Below are positions 1 to 8,318 of a stretch of 64,000 nt of DNA, in pieces. The stretch's first letter is position 1; every line of letters starts with the position of its first letter. The notes beneath the pieces are model-generated. The model saw nothing but the letters and a program-made list of their open reading frames with translations. It searched no databases and had not been told where the DNA came from. Where the stretch lies: assembly GCF_014486675.1 (NCBI RefSeq), contig NZ_JACTAC010000007.1, forward strand, positions 1 to 64,000, given 5' to 3'. The position numbers and the translations under genes were made by a program. This DNA is from Flavobacterium macrobrachii (lineage in GTDB: Bacteria > Bacteroidota > Bacteroidia > Flavobacteriales > Flavobacteriaceae).

Positions 1-36
1 AATCTAATTCAAACAATTAGAACTTTCCATTACTAA

Positions 37-492
37 ATGGAGCAATTAAAAATACAACAGGAGGAACAGCTCCATCAAATAATTCAAATTGATATGAAGA
101 TAATATATTTAAAAATAGCTATGTTAATTATTTTTTTAGCAATTATGGTTCCTATTGGTAAAATAACTGCACCAAACGGAGGTATCTTATTAGTTATGAT
201 ATTACAAATTTTCGAATATTTTCCTAAAGATGGACTAAAATTAAATATAGACTATAATACCATAATAGCTGTATTTGTTATAGTTAGTTTTGTGTTTGTG
301 TTTATAGAAAAAAAAATGCAAATTCTCATTTGCATCATAATTCAGTATTTATATTTACTTTACATCTTTAAAATAATATTTTTAAGTTATTGGTATTTTA
401 CAATTCCCACAACAATTTACTTAATCTTAAGTTTAGTTTTGATATATTTCCTATTCTTTAAGAAAGAACTTAAAGATAAAACAGCTAAATAA
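37..492 (+). CDS. small integral membrane protein, unknown function
   Basis: A 151-residue protein with about five hydrophobic segments (near residues 20-43, 48-62, 73-90, 94-116 and 120-142) and a lysine-rich tail, so it is very probably an inner-membrane protein. An in-frame TAA sits directly before the ATG, so this is the earliest possible start. The N-terminal 19 residues are Gln/Glu-rich and cytoplasmic in character. I recognise no family. It lies at the window edge, so its upstream partner is unseen, and it is followed by a perfect palindrome that may end its transcript. Confidence 0.6.
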   Translation: MEQLKIQQEEQLHQIIQIDMKIIYLKIAMLIIFLAIMVPIGKITAPNGGILLVMILQIFEYFPKDGLKLNIDYNTIIAVFVIVSFVFVFIEKKMQILICIIIQYLYLLYIFKIIFLSYWYFTIPTTIYLILSLVLIYFLFFKKELKDKTAK

Positions 493-507
493 TTAATACT
501 TTTATTT

Positions 508-543
508 ATATCAACCAAAGTTTTATAAAACTTTGGTTGATAT
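508..543. terminator. perfect 36-nt palindrome, likely terminator
   Basis: Two 18-nt arms (508-525 and 526-543) are exact reverse complements with no spacer; the hairpin loop must form from the central TTTTATAAAA. It lies 15 nt after the stop of the membrane protein. No long T-run follows on the + strand, so a terminator is inferred rather than shown, and a protein-binding palindrome is possible. Confidence 0.5.
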
Positions 544-758
544 CTTAAAATACAATGTTAGTGATGCTGACGAAGGAAGCATCTCATTTGGATTATTAGT
601 ATCTGTAGTGAAAACAAAACACAAGAAAAATATCGCTATTAAATTTTAATTTTTTAGCTTTGGATAACTTAGAAAATACTTATTTATACGCAGATACAAT
701 CAAATTGTTCTTATTACTTTTAAAAAAGTTTAGTGCCAACCAAAAACCAATTTATTTT

Positions 759-2480
759 ATGAAGCAACACATTAAAAAAATCCAATTTCTAGTAATTGCC
801 CTTTTCACAATTATGCTGAGTAGTTGTAGTGATGATTTGTATCATCAAGGTTCAAAACCAGTAACAAAAAACAAAACAGTTTCCATTGAAGAATTCAAAA
901 GAAATACCGGATTACACAATTTTAGTAAAACCTTTAAAATTCCAAAAGATAATACTATTGCATATCGAAATGCAGATGGAAGTTATGAGTTGAGTGATTT
1001 TGACATCAATTTTGACTACATAAAACAAGTTGTAGTAGAAAACAAAATAAGTTATACTTTCAATATTGTACCTAAAATTGTAACCAGTAAAAGTATCTTC
1101 AACCTCGTTGTTTATAACCATGATGGCAATTGGGAAACATCGATTATTGAATTAATTCCCACTGATGAAAACTTTGACAAACTTCTAGCAGGTATTGATA
1201 ATGAATTTGAAGGCAGTATTAGACAAGTTTATGCGTCAAGAGTGCAACAAGACTGCAATATTATTGCCTACAACGTAGTTAGATGTATCGATCCTAACTC
1301 AGTGAAATGTAGAATTGAGTGCGACAAATGCGCAGATTGCTTAAAATTAATTTTTTTTGCAGTCTGTAATGGAAATGATATTGTTCAACCACTTTACGTA
1401 CTTCCCGGAAGTAGTGGCGGAGGTAGTATTGGCTCAGGAAGCGGATTAAGTGATCCTAGTGGTTACATTTTTGACCCAAATATGTATGAACTAGGAAGTA
1501 AAAAATACCAACAAGCAAAAAACGCAGCTGAATTTTGGCATGGATTGTCTGTAAGCCAGCAACAATGGGCAACTGAAAATGAGTCGAATAAAGAAACTTA
1601 TAGAGATATTATTGCTTATATCAATAGACCTGAAAATATAAATAATACTGTTGTAAGGAATTTTGGTAGAGAAATACTAGTTCAAATGCTTTTAAACCCT
1701 GAATTAAAACTAGATATAAATGCTTCTGCAAAATCTCCAGCATTTGTTGATATGAGTTCAATAGATGCTTCTACGCCAGAAGGCGCAAAGTTTAATTTAG
1801 TATATGAAGAATTAATGAAATCACCTAAATTTAAAGAACTATTCATAGATTTATTTCAAAATAATGATAGATTTAACGTTAAATTTAAAATTGGAGCTGT
1901 GCCCAACGGTGCAAATGGAAATACAGATACTGACCTTGAAAACCCAACACTTAACCTAATAACTATTTCACCACAATATTTATTAAGCAAAAATAAAATG
2001 GAAATAGCAAAAACCATTATTCATGAATGTATTCATGCTTATTTGAATGTAAAGCTATGCGATGCAGGACAAGGAATGAGCATTTCTAATCTAAACAATA
2101 TGGATTTTTACAATGTCGTAAACCAGCAATACAACGGATTTAATGGTGGACAAAACCAGCACAACTTTATTTATAACTACATGATACCAACTATGGTTAC
2201 GATACTTTCAGAAGTTAAGGATTCGTTGGTTACGCCAGCAGATAATGCAACAATGTTAGGGTTGTCCATGCATATACCACATAATAATTCTCCGGCAACA
2301 CCATTTGTTTGGAATGATTATTATCATAATCTGTCATTGAATGGTTTACAAAATTGTAATTTCTTTCAAAATGAAATAGGTATTTTTGACAATCAAGGAA
2401 ATGTAATATCAATTATTAATCAAACTTTGATGCAAAGTTATAATCAATACAATTATTATGGACATTTATACTTACATTAA
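759..2480 (+). CDS. lipoprotein with HECIH metalloprotease-like motif
   Basis: Read from the ATG at 759 the protein has 573 residues and begins with a lipoprotein signal peptide ending in LSSC (Cys23). A longer reading from TTG at 660 would bury this signal and is rejected. A Cys-rich stretch and a Gly/Ser-rich linker occupy the middle (roughly residues 160-240). Residues 422-426 read HECIH in a helix-like context (AKTIIHECIHAYLN), the HExxH pattern of zinc metalloproteases; a third ligand is not obvious. Exported and membrane-anchored by inference. Similar lipoproteins of unknown role are common in Flavobacterium. Its last 23 nt overlap the next gene, implying cotranscription. Confidence 0.75.
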   Translation: MKQHIKKIQFLVIALFTIMLSSCSDDLYHQGSKPVTKNKTVSIEEFKRNTGLHNFSKTFKIPKDNTIAYRNADGSYELSDFDINFDYIKQVVVENKISYTFNIVPKIVTSKSIFNLVVYNHDGNWETSIIELIPTDENFDKLLAGIDNEFEGSIRQVYASRVQQDCNIIAYNVVRCIDPNSVKCRIECDKCADCLKLIFFAVCNGNDIVQPLYVLPGSSGGGSIGSGSGLSDPSGYIFDPNMYELGSKKYQQAKNAAEFWHGLSVSQQQWATENESNKETYRDIIAYINRPENINNTVVRNFGREILVQMLLNPELKLDINASAKSPAFVDMSSIDASTPEGAKFNLVYEELMKSPKFKELFIDLFQNNDRFNVKFKIGAVPNGANGNTDTDLENPTLNLITISPQYLLSKNKMEIAKTIIHECIHAYLNVKLCDAGQGMSISNLNNMDFYNVVNQQYNGFNGGQNQHNFIYNYMIPTMVTILSEVKDSLVTPADNATMLGLSMHIPHNNSPATPFVWNDYYHNLSLNGLQNCNFFQNEIGIFDNQGNVISIINQTLMQSYNQYNYYGHLYLH

Positions 2481-2931
2481 AAAAATCTTATTATCAATTA
2501 TAATCATTGCTCCATCATTTTGTAATGCACAACAAGAAGAATTAAAAATATTAAATAAGAGTGATACAATATATATAGTAATTAACAAAAAAGATAAAAT
2601 CACCAGAGCTTCTAATAATTTAATCAATAAAGATAATTTTAATTATATTTTATGGTTTGAATTAGAAACATTACCTGAACAAAGTATTTTTCTATCGAAT
2701 CATTATTCATTTGCATCTAACAAAAAAGTTTGTAAAAGTTTTTTAGAAGAAAACAAAGAAAATATTGTTGAGTTCAAATTTTTAAATACACTTGGATACG
2801 AAGCTTCTTATAAACTACTAATAAGCAAAAAACAACTATATATTATAGATAAAGAAGAAACAGGGTGGTTTAAAATTAAATTAAGAGAAGTAAAAATAGC
2901 AGACAAAAAAACACTAATTAGTGTAGAATAA
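2458..2931 (+). CDS. secreted protein of unknown function
   Basis: 157 residues with a signal peptide (hydrophobic core LLSIIIIAPSF, likely cleavage after CNA near residue 24). The mature part is Lys/Asn/Ile-rich with beta-type alternation and no motif I recognise. The start overlaps the end of the HECIH lipoprotein by 23 nt in another frame, so the two are probably one transcript and may act together outside the cytoplasm. AT content is even higher than in the housekeeping genes further on. Confidence 0.65.
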   Translation: MDIYTYIKKILLSIIIIAPSFCNAQQEELKILNKSDTIYIVINKKDKITRASNNLINKDNFNYILWFELETLPEQSIFLSNHYSFASNKKVCKSFLEENKENIVEFKFLNTLGYEASYKLLISKKQLYIIDKEETGWFKIKLREVKIADKKTLISVE

Positions 2932-3019
2932 TTAGATAAATCTATTATGGCAAAAATAAGAAGATTTTTTTCGTTATTATTATATATCAGTTTATAATAC
3001 AATATTTAACCAATAAAAT

Positions 3020-3877
3020 ATGAAAATTATAACATCATTCTTTCTAGTCTTTTTTTGTACTTCCGTTTTGGCTCAATATGATGTCAATAGTTTTGTGATT
3101 TCTAAGTTTGAAAAAGAAAATGATAATGCGAAAGTTACCAATGAGCTCTTTGATTTAAATCAATCGGATACATTATTGAGTTTAAACAACTATAAATTCA
3201 TCAAATTAAATAACAAAAGTGTAACATTATATAAAACAAAACAAAATCAAATAATCTTAAAAAAGGAGTACAACCGAAAAGAATTAAATAAAAAATTAAA
3301 TTTTAATTTTTTATTTAATTTGAATCCAGTTGAATTAACTATCAACGAAGTAGATGGAAAAAAAATTGAAGTTAATGATGGTTCAGAATATAGCATAAAA
3401 GTTTTTAAAAAAAATAAATATTTAGAATTTCTAAATTATGCTCCAGATGTTTATATTGAAAATAAATATCCATTCTTTGAAAAAAGAAAGTTTTTTTTGG
3501 ATTGCTATATTTCATTGGATTCTTTGTTTTTTGATGATTTATTTTTAAAAGTCCAAAATGCAGAAGAGGTTTTTATAAAATTTGAAGATACTGAGTATAC
3601 TTCAAAAAAAGTCTTAAAAAATAAAAATATTCTTGACGGAAAAGAAATTTATTATATTAATGAAATGGTTTTTTCAACCATCAATGAAACTACTGAAAAA
3701 ATCAATTCAAAAATGATTAATCAAAAGATAGTTATTGATTATGATTTTTTAAACCAATATTTTCCACAAGAATTAAAAAAATTACTTAAAGAAAATGGAA
3801 AAAAAATATTCATGATTGAAAAATGCAAAAAGTCAAAAAAGAGAGTCATTATTAGTCAAGTTAAACTCAATTATTAG
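3020..3877 (+). CDS. secreted protein of unknown function
   Basis: 285 residues with a clear signal peptide (MKIITSFFLVFFCTSVLAQ, cleavage near residue 19). The remainder is rich in Lys, Asn, Phe and Glu and ends in a basic tail. No domain is recognised. It follows the previous secreted protein by 88 nt on the same strand and is closed by a terminator at 3937, so the three genes from 759 may form one accessory unit of exported proteins. Confidence 0.65.
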   Translation: MKIITSFFLVFFCTSVLAQYDVNSFVISKFEKENDNAKVTNELFDLNQSDTLLSLNNYKFIKLNNKSVTLYKTKQNQIILKKEYNRKELNKKLNFNFLFNLNPVELTINEVDGKKIEVNDGSEYSIKVFKKNKYLEFLNYAPDVYIENKYPFFEKRKFFLDCYISLDSLFFDDLFLKVQNAEEVFIKFEDTEYTSKKVLKNKNILDGKEIYYINEMVFSTINETTEKINSKMINQKIVIDYDFLNQYFPQELKKLLKENGKKIFMIEKCKKSKKRVIISQVKLNY

Positions 3878-3888
3878 TACCAACTAGT

Positions 3889-3904
3889 GCGAGCGTCACG
3901 CTCG
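3889..3904. repeat. short inverted repeat, GCGAGCG-TCA-CGCTCG
   Basis: A compact GC-rich inverted repeat (CGAGCG, TCA, CGCTCG) in an otherwise very AT-rich gap 12 nt after a stop codon. Its composition marks it as a possible dispersed REP-like unit or a weak hairpin. No T-run follows. Confidence 0.4.
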
Positions 3905-3936
3905 TACCCACAAACAAATTAAACTTACTACAAAAC

Positions 3937-3976
3937 AACTCCGCAAAATCGCTATTGACTTTGCGGAGTTTTTTTA
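3937..3976 (+). terminator. intrinsic terminator
   Basis: Perfect 11-bp stem AACTCCGCAAA / TTTGCGGAGTT with a 12-nt loop, directly followed by a T-run. It ends the 759-3877 unit. Confidence 0.85.
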
Positions 3977-4094
3977 TAATAAAATAGTCGTCTTATAAAA
4001 CCTATAAAAAATTAACATTTTTTTAGCTATTAAACCTACAATAAGCTAAATCTTTTTACGTTTTAAATACAATAACTTTAAAAAATAAAAAATT

Positions 4095-4814
4095 ATGGAA
4101 ACCGTAAAAAGAAATTACAACACCAAAGATGTTGACATGCTAGTAACCATCGAAACAATCATCGACTCTGCCATTGCAAACAAAGAATTCCTTCAATCAA
4201 AACGTTCCACTTGGGTAGATCCATTCTTCCAAGACCTAAAACAACAAATAAATCAAGTCGGACAAGATTACCTTGGACAAGACAACGCTAAACAACTTCG
4301 CCTTGCTACACAAACTGTTCTAGAAATAATGCAACCAGCACTCAAAGACCTAACCGAAGTAAAAATCCAAATCGAACAAGATTTCAAAAACACACCATCG
4401 CGTCGCAGCGAAATACTAAACCAACTTGGCTATACAAACCATTTCAAACAAGCACAGAAAAAAGACCAAGAAGCACTAATAAACCTACTCTATCAATTCA
4501 AAACCAACCTAACAGCAGAATTAAAAGAAGAAATCGCAGACAAAGGAACAAACCTAGAAACACTAGAAACCATAAAATCATATGCCGAAACACTCAAAAA
4601 CGCCGATGTCTCTCAAGAAGGTTTCAAAAGCACAAGACCAGAACTAACCGCCGAAGCAATAACAGCACTTAATGAAGTCTATGACAAAGCAATAAGCATT
4701 TCAAAAATTGCCTCAAACTTTCTAAAAGACAACAAAGCAAAAAAAGAACAATTCAGTTTCAATAAAGTATCAAAAAAATTAAACCTAATAAAAAACACAA
4801 ACCAAAATCCATAA
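4095..4814 (+). CDS. all-helical protein of unknown function next to a repeat array
   Basis: 239 residues, almost entirely Gln/Lys/Glu/Leu-rich helix with no signal peptide or membrane segment; a cytoplasmic helical bundle is likely. I do not recognise the family with confidence. The coding strand is strikingly poor in T and rich in A and C (Asn AAC, Thr ACA, Leu CTA), unlike its neighbours. Because it is the last gene before the 21-nt array at 4978-5271, with a terminator between them, a link between protein and array is worth testing but is not shown by the sequence. Confidence 0.7.
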   Translation: METVKRNYNTKDVDMLVTIETIIDSAIANKEFLQSKRSTWVDPFFQDLKQQINQVGQDYLGQDNAKQLRLATQTVLEIMQPALKDLTEVKIQIEQDFKNTPSRRSEILNQLGYTNHFKQAQKKDQEALINLLYQFKTNLTAELKEEIADKGTNLETLETIKSYAETLKNADVSQEGFKSTRPELTAEAITALNEVYDKAISISKIASNFLKDNKAKKEQFSFNKVSKKLNLIKNTNQNP

Positions 4815-4943
4815 TCAAAACTGTGTTAATCTCTAGCTAAAAACAATTTGTGACCCGAGACCATAGGTCGAATTAACGAAGTAAAATTTGTGTAATTTGT
4901 GGCTATAAAAAACTTCGCGAAACTCTGTGAAACAAAACAGCAA
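4815..4943. other. intergenic leader-type repeats
   Basis: This stretch holds imperfect direct repeats (AATTTGTGTA then ATTTGTGGCT; ACTTCGCGAA then ACTCTGTGAA) of the kind seen before several start codons further on. No ORF or promoter is convincing. Confidence 0.35.
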
Positions 4944-4978
4944 AACTGCTATCTCAACCATCAGATAGCAGTTTTTTT
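4944..4978 (+). terminator. intrinsic terminator before the 21-nt array
   Basis: 11-bp stem AACTGCTATCT / AGATAGCAGTT with an 8-nt loop, then a T-run. It lies 129 nt after the helical-protein gene. The other side is also T-rich when read on the minus strand, so it could end transcripts from both directions. Confidence 0.8.
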
Positions 4979-5271
4979 ATAGCAATTCATTTCATGCCTT
5001 TAGCAGAACATTTTGTGCCTTTAGCAACTCATTTATATCTTTTAGCAGAAGGTTTTCACGTTTTAGTAATGCATTTCCACCTTTTAGCAACTCATTTTGT
5101 GCCTTTAGCAGCTCATTTTATAACTTTAGCAAGACCTTTTATGCCTTTAGTAATTCATTTGTATCCTTTAGCAGAAGGTTTTCACGCTTTAGCAATTCAT
5201 TTATATCTTTTAGCAGTTTATTTTGTGCCTCTAGCAACTCATTTTACACCTTTAGAAATTTTAAACACCTC
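4978..5271. repeat. degenerate 21-nt tandem repeat array A (about 14 units)
   Basis: Fourteen consecutive units start every 21 nt without a single indel (4978, 4999, 5020 and so on to 5251). Each unit opens with TTTAGCA, almost invariant, then 3-4 variable bases, then usually CATTT, then a variable tail often ending in CC. Some variable words recur: units at 5041 and 5167 share GAAGGTTTTCACG, and units at 5020, 5083 and 5230 share ACTCATTT. The reading frame stays open (4994-5305) because 21 is a multiple of three, giving heptapeptides such as PLATHFV. There is no sign of a real gene: no signal for initiation, no family and no non-repetitive domain. Confidence 0.85.
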
Positions 5272-5317
5272 ATCCTCAAAAAAAACATACAAAACCTTTT
5301 TTTAACCCTACTTTTTA

Positions 5318-5325
5318 TATTTTTG
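5318..5325 (+). promoter_or_regulatory. -7 element TATTTTTG of glyQS
   Basis: TATTTTTG followed by CACC, 8 nt before the ATG at 5333, matching the Bacteroidota TAnnTTTG -7 consensus. It implies a very short leader. A -33 TTTG is not clear. Confidence 0.6.
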
Positions 5326-5332
5326 CACCATT

Positions 5333-6874
5333 ATGGCAAAACAAGAAGATTTATTTAAGAATGTAGTTTCGCACGCAAAAGAATACGGATTTATTTTTCC
5401 GTCAAGCGAAATCTATGATGGTTTAAGCGCAGTTTACGACTACGCACAAAACGGTGTCGAACTAAAGAAAAACATCCGCGAATACTGGTGGAAAGCGATG
5501 GTGCAAATGCACGAAAACATAGTTGGGCTAGATGCTGCAATCTTGATGCATCCAACCACTTGGAAAGCTTCTGGTCACGTAGATGCGTTCAACGATCCGT
5601 TAATTGACAACAAAGACAGTAAAAAAAGATACAGAGCTGACGTTCTTGTTGAAGAACATCGCGAAAAAATCAATGTTAAAATCAACGCCGAAATAGAAAA
5701 AGCCCAAAAAAGATTTGGTGATGCTTTTGACGAAAAACAATTTAGAGAGACAAATCCTAATGTTGTTAGACGCCAAAATCAAATAGATGAGATATCAACT
5801 CGTTTAGCTCAAGTACAAGCCGATGGTGATTTGGAAGGATTTAGACAATTGATTGTTGACTTAGGAATTGTATGTCCTGTTTCTGGCACGACCAATTGGA
5901 CAGAAGTAAAACAATTCAACCTAATGTTTGGTACAAAACTCGGAGCTTCTGCCGAAAATGCGATGGATTTATACCTTCGTCCAGAAACCGCACAAGGAAT
6001 TTTTGTTAATTTCTTAAACGTACAAAAAACGGGTAGAATGAAAATTCCGTTTGGAATTGCACAAACCGGTAAAGCATTCCGTAACGAAATCGTAGCAAGA
6101 CAATTCATTTTCCGTATGCGTGAATTTGAACAAATGGAAATGCAATTCTTTGTAAAACCAGGCGAAGAAATGAAATGGTACGAATACTGGAAAACAACTC
6201 GTTTAAACTGGCATTTGTCATTAGGTTTAGGCAAGCAAAACTATCGTTTCCACGACCACGAAAAATTAGCACATTATGCTAACGCAGCAGCTGATATTGA
6301 GTTTAATTTCCCTTTTGGTTTCAAAGAATTAGAAGGAATTCACTCAAGAACCGATTTCGATTTAAAAGCACACGAACAATATTCAGGCAAAAAACTACAG
6401 TATTTCGACAACGAAACCAATTCGAATTATGTTCCTTACGTAGTGGAAACTTCGGTTGGATTGGACAGAATGTTCTTGGCGGTTTTTGCGACATCATTAA
6501 AAGAAGAAACACTAGAAGATGGTTCAACAAGAACAGTTCTAGCTTTGCCATCGGTTTTAGCACCAACCAAAGCAGCCGTTTTACCATTAGTTAAAAAAGA
6601 CGGTTTGCCAGAAGTGGCTCAAAGCATCATCGACGATTTAAAATGGGATTTCAATGTAGCTTATGATGAAAAAGATGCTGTTGGAAGACGTTACCGTCGT
6701 CAAGATGCATTAGGAACACCTTTCTGCATCACGGTTGATCACCAAACACTTGAAGATAAAACAGTAACTATTCGTCATAGAGATTCTATGAAGCAAGATA
6801 GAGTTGCTATTTCAGAATTAAGAAATATCATTAACAACGAAGTTTCGGTTAGAAACTGGTTAATGAAAATGTAA
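5333..6874 (+). CDS. glyQS: glycine--tRNA ligase (alpha2 type)
   Basis: 513 residues, the usual length of the single-chain dimeric bacterial/eukaryal-type GlyRS. It charges tRNA-Gly with glycine in the cytoplasm. Recognisable blocks are the N-terminal FPSSEIYDGLSAVYDYAQNG, the class II motif 2 region (GKAFRNEI and REFEQMEMQFFV) and the C-terminal anticodon-binding domain (TVTIRHRDSMKQ). The ATG at 5333 fits the -7 element just upstream. It is a single-gene unit with its own terminator. The 21-nt array ends 61 nt upstream of the start. Confidence 0.96.
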   Translation: MAKQEDLFKNVVSHAKEYGFIFPSSEIYDGLSAVYDYAQNGVELKKNIREYWWKAMVQMHENIVGLDAAILMHPTTWKASGHVDAFNDPLIDNKDSKKRYRADVLVEEHREKINVKINAEIEKAQKRFGDAFDEKQFRETNPNVVRRQNQIDEISTRLAQVQADGDLEGFRQLIVDLGIVCPVSGTTNWTEVKQFNLMFGTKLGASAENAMDLYLRPETAQGIFVNFLNVQKTGRMKIPFGIAQTGKAFRNEIVARQFIFRMREFEQMEMQFFVKPGEEMKWYEYWKTTRLNWHLSLGLGKQNYRFHDHEKLAHYANAAADIEFNFPFGFKELEGIHSRTDFDLKAHEQYSGKKLQYFDNETNSNYVPYVVETSVGLDRMFLAVFATSLKEETLEDGSTRTVLALPSVLAPTKAAVLPLVKKDGLPEVAQSIIDDLKWDFNVAYDEKDAVGRRYRRQDALGTPFCITVDHQTLEDKTVTIRHRDSMKQDRVAISELRNIINNEVSVRNWLMKM

Positions 6875-6895
6875 TTCATGTATTAATTTCTTACG

Positions 6896-6927
6896 AAAAG
6901 GCTTCTCAATTTGGGAAGCTTTTTTTG
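6896..6927 (+). terminator. intrinsic terminator of glyQS
   Basis: GCTTC (6901-6905) pairs with GAAGC (6915-6919), extended by A/T pairs on the outside, and a T-run follows. Confidence 0.75.
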
Positions 6928-7112
6928 TTATAACACGATTTAAAAAATGTTTTTTTTAACGTTTTTTAACAGTTAAATAACTTAAACGACAATTTAAGTT
7001 AATCATCGTTTTTATTTTTAACAAAGATATTTATAATTCATCTTTACATCCCGTTTGGAAATAAACTTCCAAACTTTGGTCCCCAAAACCTATCCAAAAC
7101 CTAATACTATTA

Positions 7113-8318
7113 ATGTTTTCTAAAATAAAGTTTGGAAAAACATTAATGAAGCATAAATACATAATTGTTGACGACAACCACGAAAGCATCTTGAAAACGC
7201 AAGCAAACGCTATGCGATTTGAGAATTTGACTTTTGTTGGCTATGCAAATAATTATGACGATGCGCTAAACTTAATTTTAGAACAACAACCAAGTTTAGT
7301 TTTCCTAGAAATCAATCCTGAGAAAAAAGAAAGCAATCTTTCCTTAGCATTAATCAACGAATTGTATCGCTATTTAACCGTAGTTCCAAAAATTATTGTG
7401 ATAACCAGTTCACAAGAAATGATTTTTAAAGCAATGGAATTTGGCGTTGCCGATTATTTGATAAAACCACTAAACATCAATGATTTTAGAAAATCAATAC
7501 TAAAATTTGAAAAGTCAATAACTGCTAATAGTGTAGTTATTCCAACTCAAAATGTAGTTTCAGTAGCACAAAATGTAGTAGAAACTGTTTTAACAAATGA
7601 AACTCAAATCGAAATTCCTTCAGAAGAAAAACCAGTAGAAGAATTAGAAACAACTATTGAAGAAGAAGAAGAAGAAATTGCAGAACATTTTGTATCCGAT
7701 GATGAAAGTGTTTTTGAAGAAAATCTTGTAATTGATGAAGAAGAAATTCAAACGGAAACCGAAGAAACTTTAGAAGAAATCACAACCAATATTACTGAAG
7801 AAGTTCTGGAAGAAAATGCTGAAACTACTGAAATTGAAGAAAACAATCAAGAAACTGAAACTGTAGAAGAAGAGCAAGACGAAGAAGTTACAACAGAAGA
7901 ACAAGAGCAACAAGACAAAGAAGTTCAGATTTTAGAAGCTAAAAAAATAATCGTTCAACATGAACAACCTTTAATTATTTGCGTTAAATCTTATGGTGAT
8001 TATCGTTACATCGATTCGAGAGATGTTCTTTACCTTGAAGCTGATAATAATTCAACCGACATTCATTTAAAAGATGGTGAAATGGTTACGGCATTTAAAA
8101 CGTTGAAACATTTTGAAAACGTTTTACCAACCAATCAATTTTTGAGAATTCACAACAGTTATATTATTAGTATAAATCACGTTTCTAGAATTCACACTGG
8201 TAATTCAGTTTGTTTTATAAAAAACTCTACTATCAAACTTCCTTTCTCTAAATCTTATAGAGATAATGTAGAATTAATAATTCACAATATTGCTTCTGGA
8301 AACTACTTAGAAATATAA
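7113..8318 (+). CDS. LytTR response regulator with atypical receiver
   Basis: 401 residues. Residues about 14-130 form a CheY-like receiver (acidic pair D20/D21, VITSS near 101, YLIKP lysine), but the phospho-acceptor position reads LVFLEINPE, so Glu66 replaces the usual Asp. Residues about 165-285 are an extremely Glu-rich linker. The C-terminal 105 residues are a LytTR DNA-binding domain (SRDVLYLEADNN, FLRIHNSYIISINHV, LPFSKSYRD). Known LytTR proteins bind promoters; this one probably acts without phosphorylation. The start could also be the ATG at 7146 (MKHKYIIVDD), which fits the receiver better. No kinase gene adjoins it. Confidence 0.85.
   Translation: MFSKIKFGKTLMKHKYIIVDDNHESILKTQANAMRFENLTFVGYANNYDDALNLILEQQPSLVFLEINPEKKESNLSLALINELYRYLTVVPKIIVITSSQEMIFKAMEFGVADYLIKPLNINDFRKSILKFEKSITANSVVIPTQNVVSVAQNVVETVLTNETQIEIPSEEKPVEELETTIEEEEEEIAEHFVSDDESVFEENLVIDEEEIQTETEETLEEITTNITEEVLEENAETTEIEENNQETETVEEEQDEEVTTEEQEQQDKEVQILEAKKIIVQHEQPLIICVKSYGDYRYIDSRDVLYLEADNNSTDIHLKDGEMVTAFKTLKHFENVLPTNQFLRIHNSYIISINHVSRIHTGNSVCFIKNSTIKLPFSKSYRDNVELIIHNIASGNYLEI

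Noticed and set aside
660..758. TTG start 33 codons before the HECIH lipoprotein
   Set aside because: It would place a non-signal segment before a clear lipoprotein signal; ATG 759 gives a proper lipobox.
4978..5271. Array A considered as a CRISPR array
   Set aside because: Units are too short, contiguous, with no distinct spacers, and no cas genes are in the window. The same reasoning excludes arrays B and C.
4994..5305. Open frame of 103 codons over array A encoding heptapeptides such as PLATHFV
   Set aside because: The frame is open because 21 is a multiple of three; there is no promoter, no signal peptide and no unique domain, so it is treated as a repeat array.
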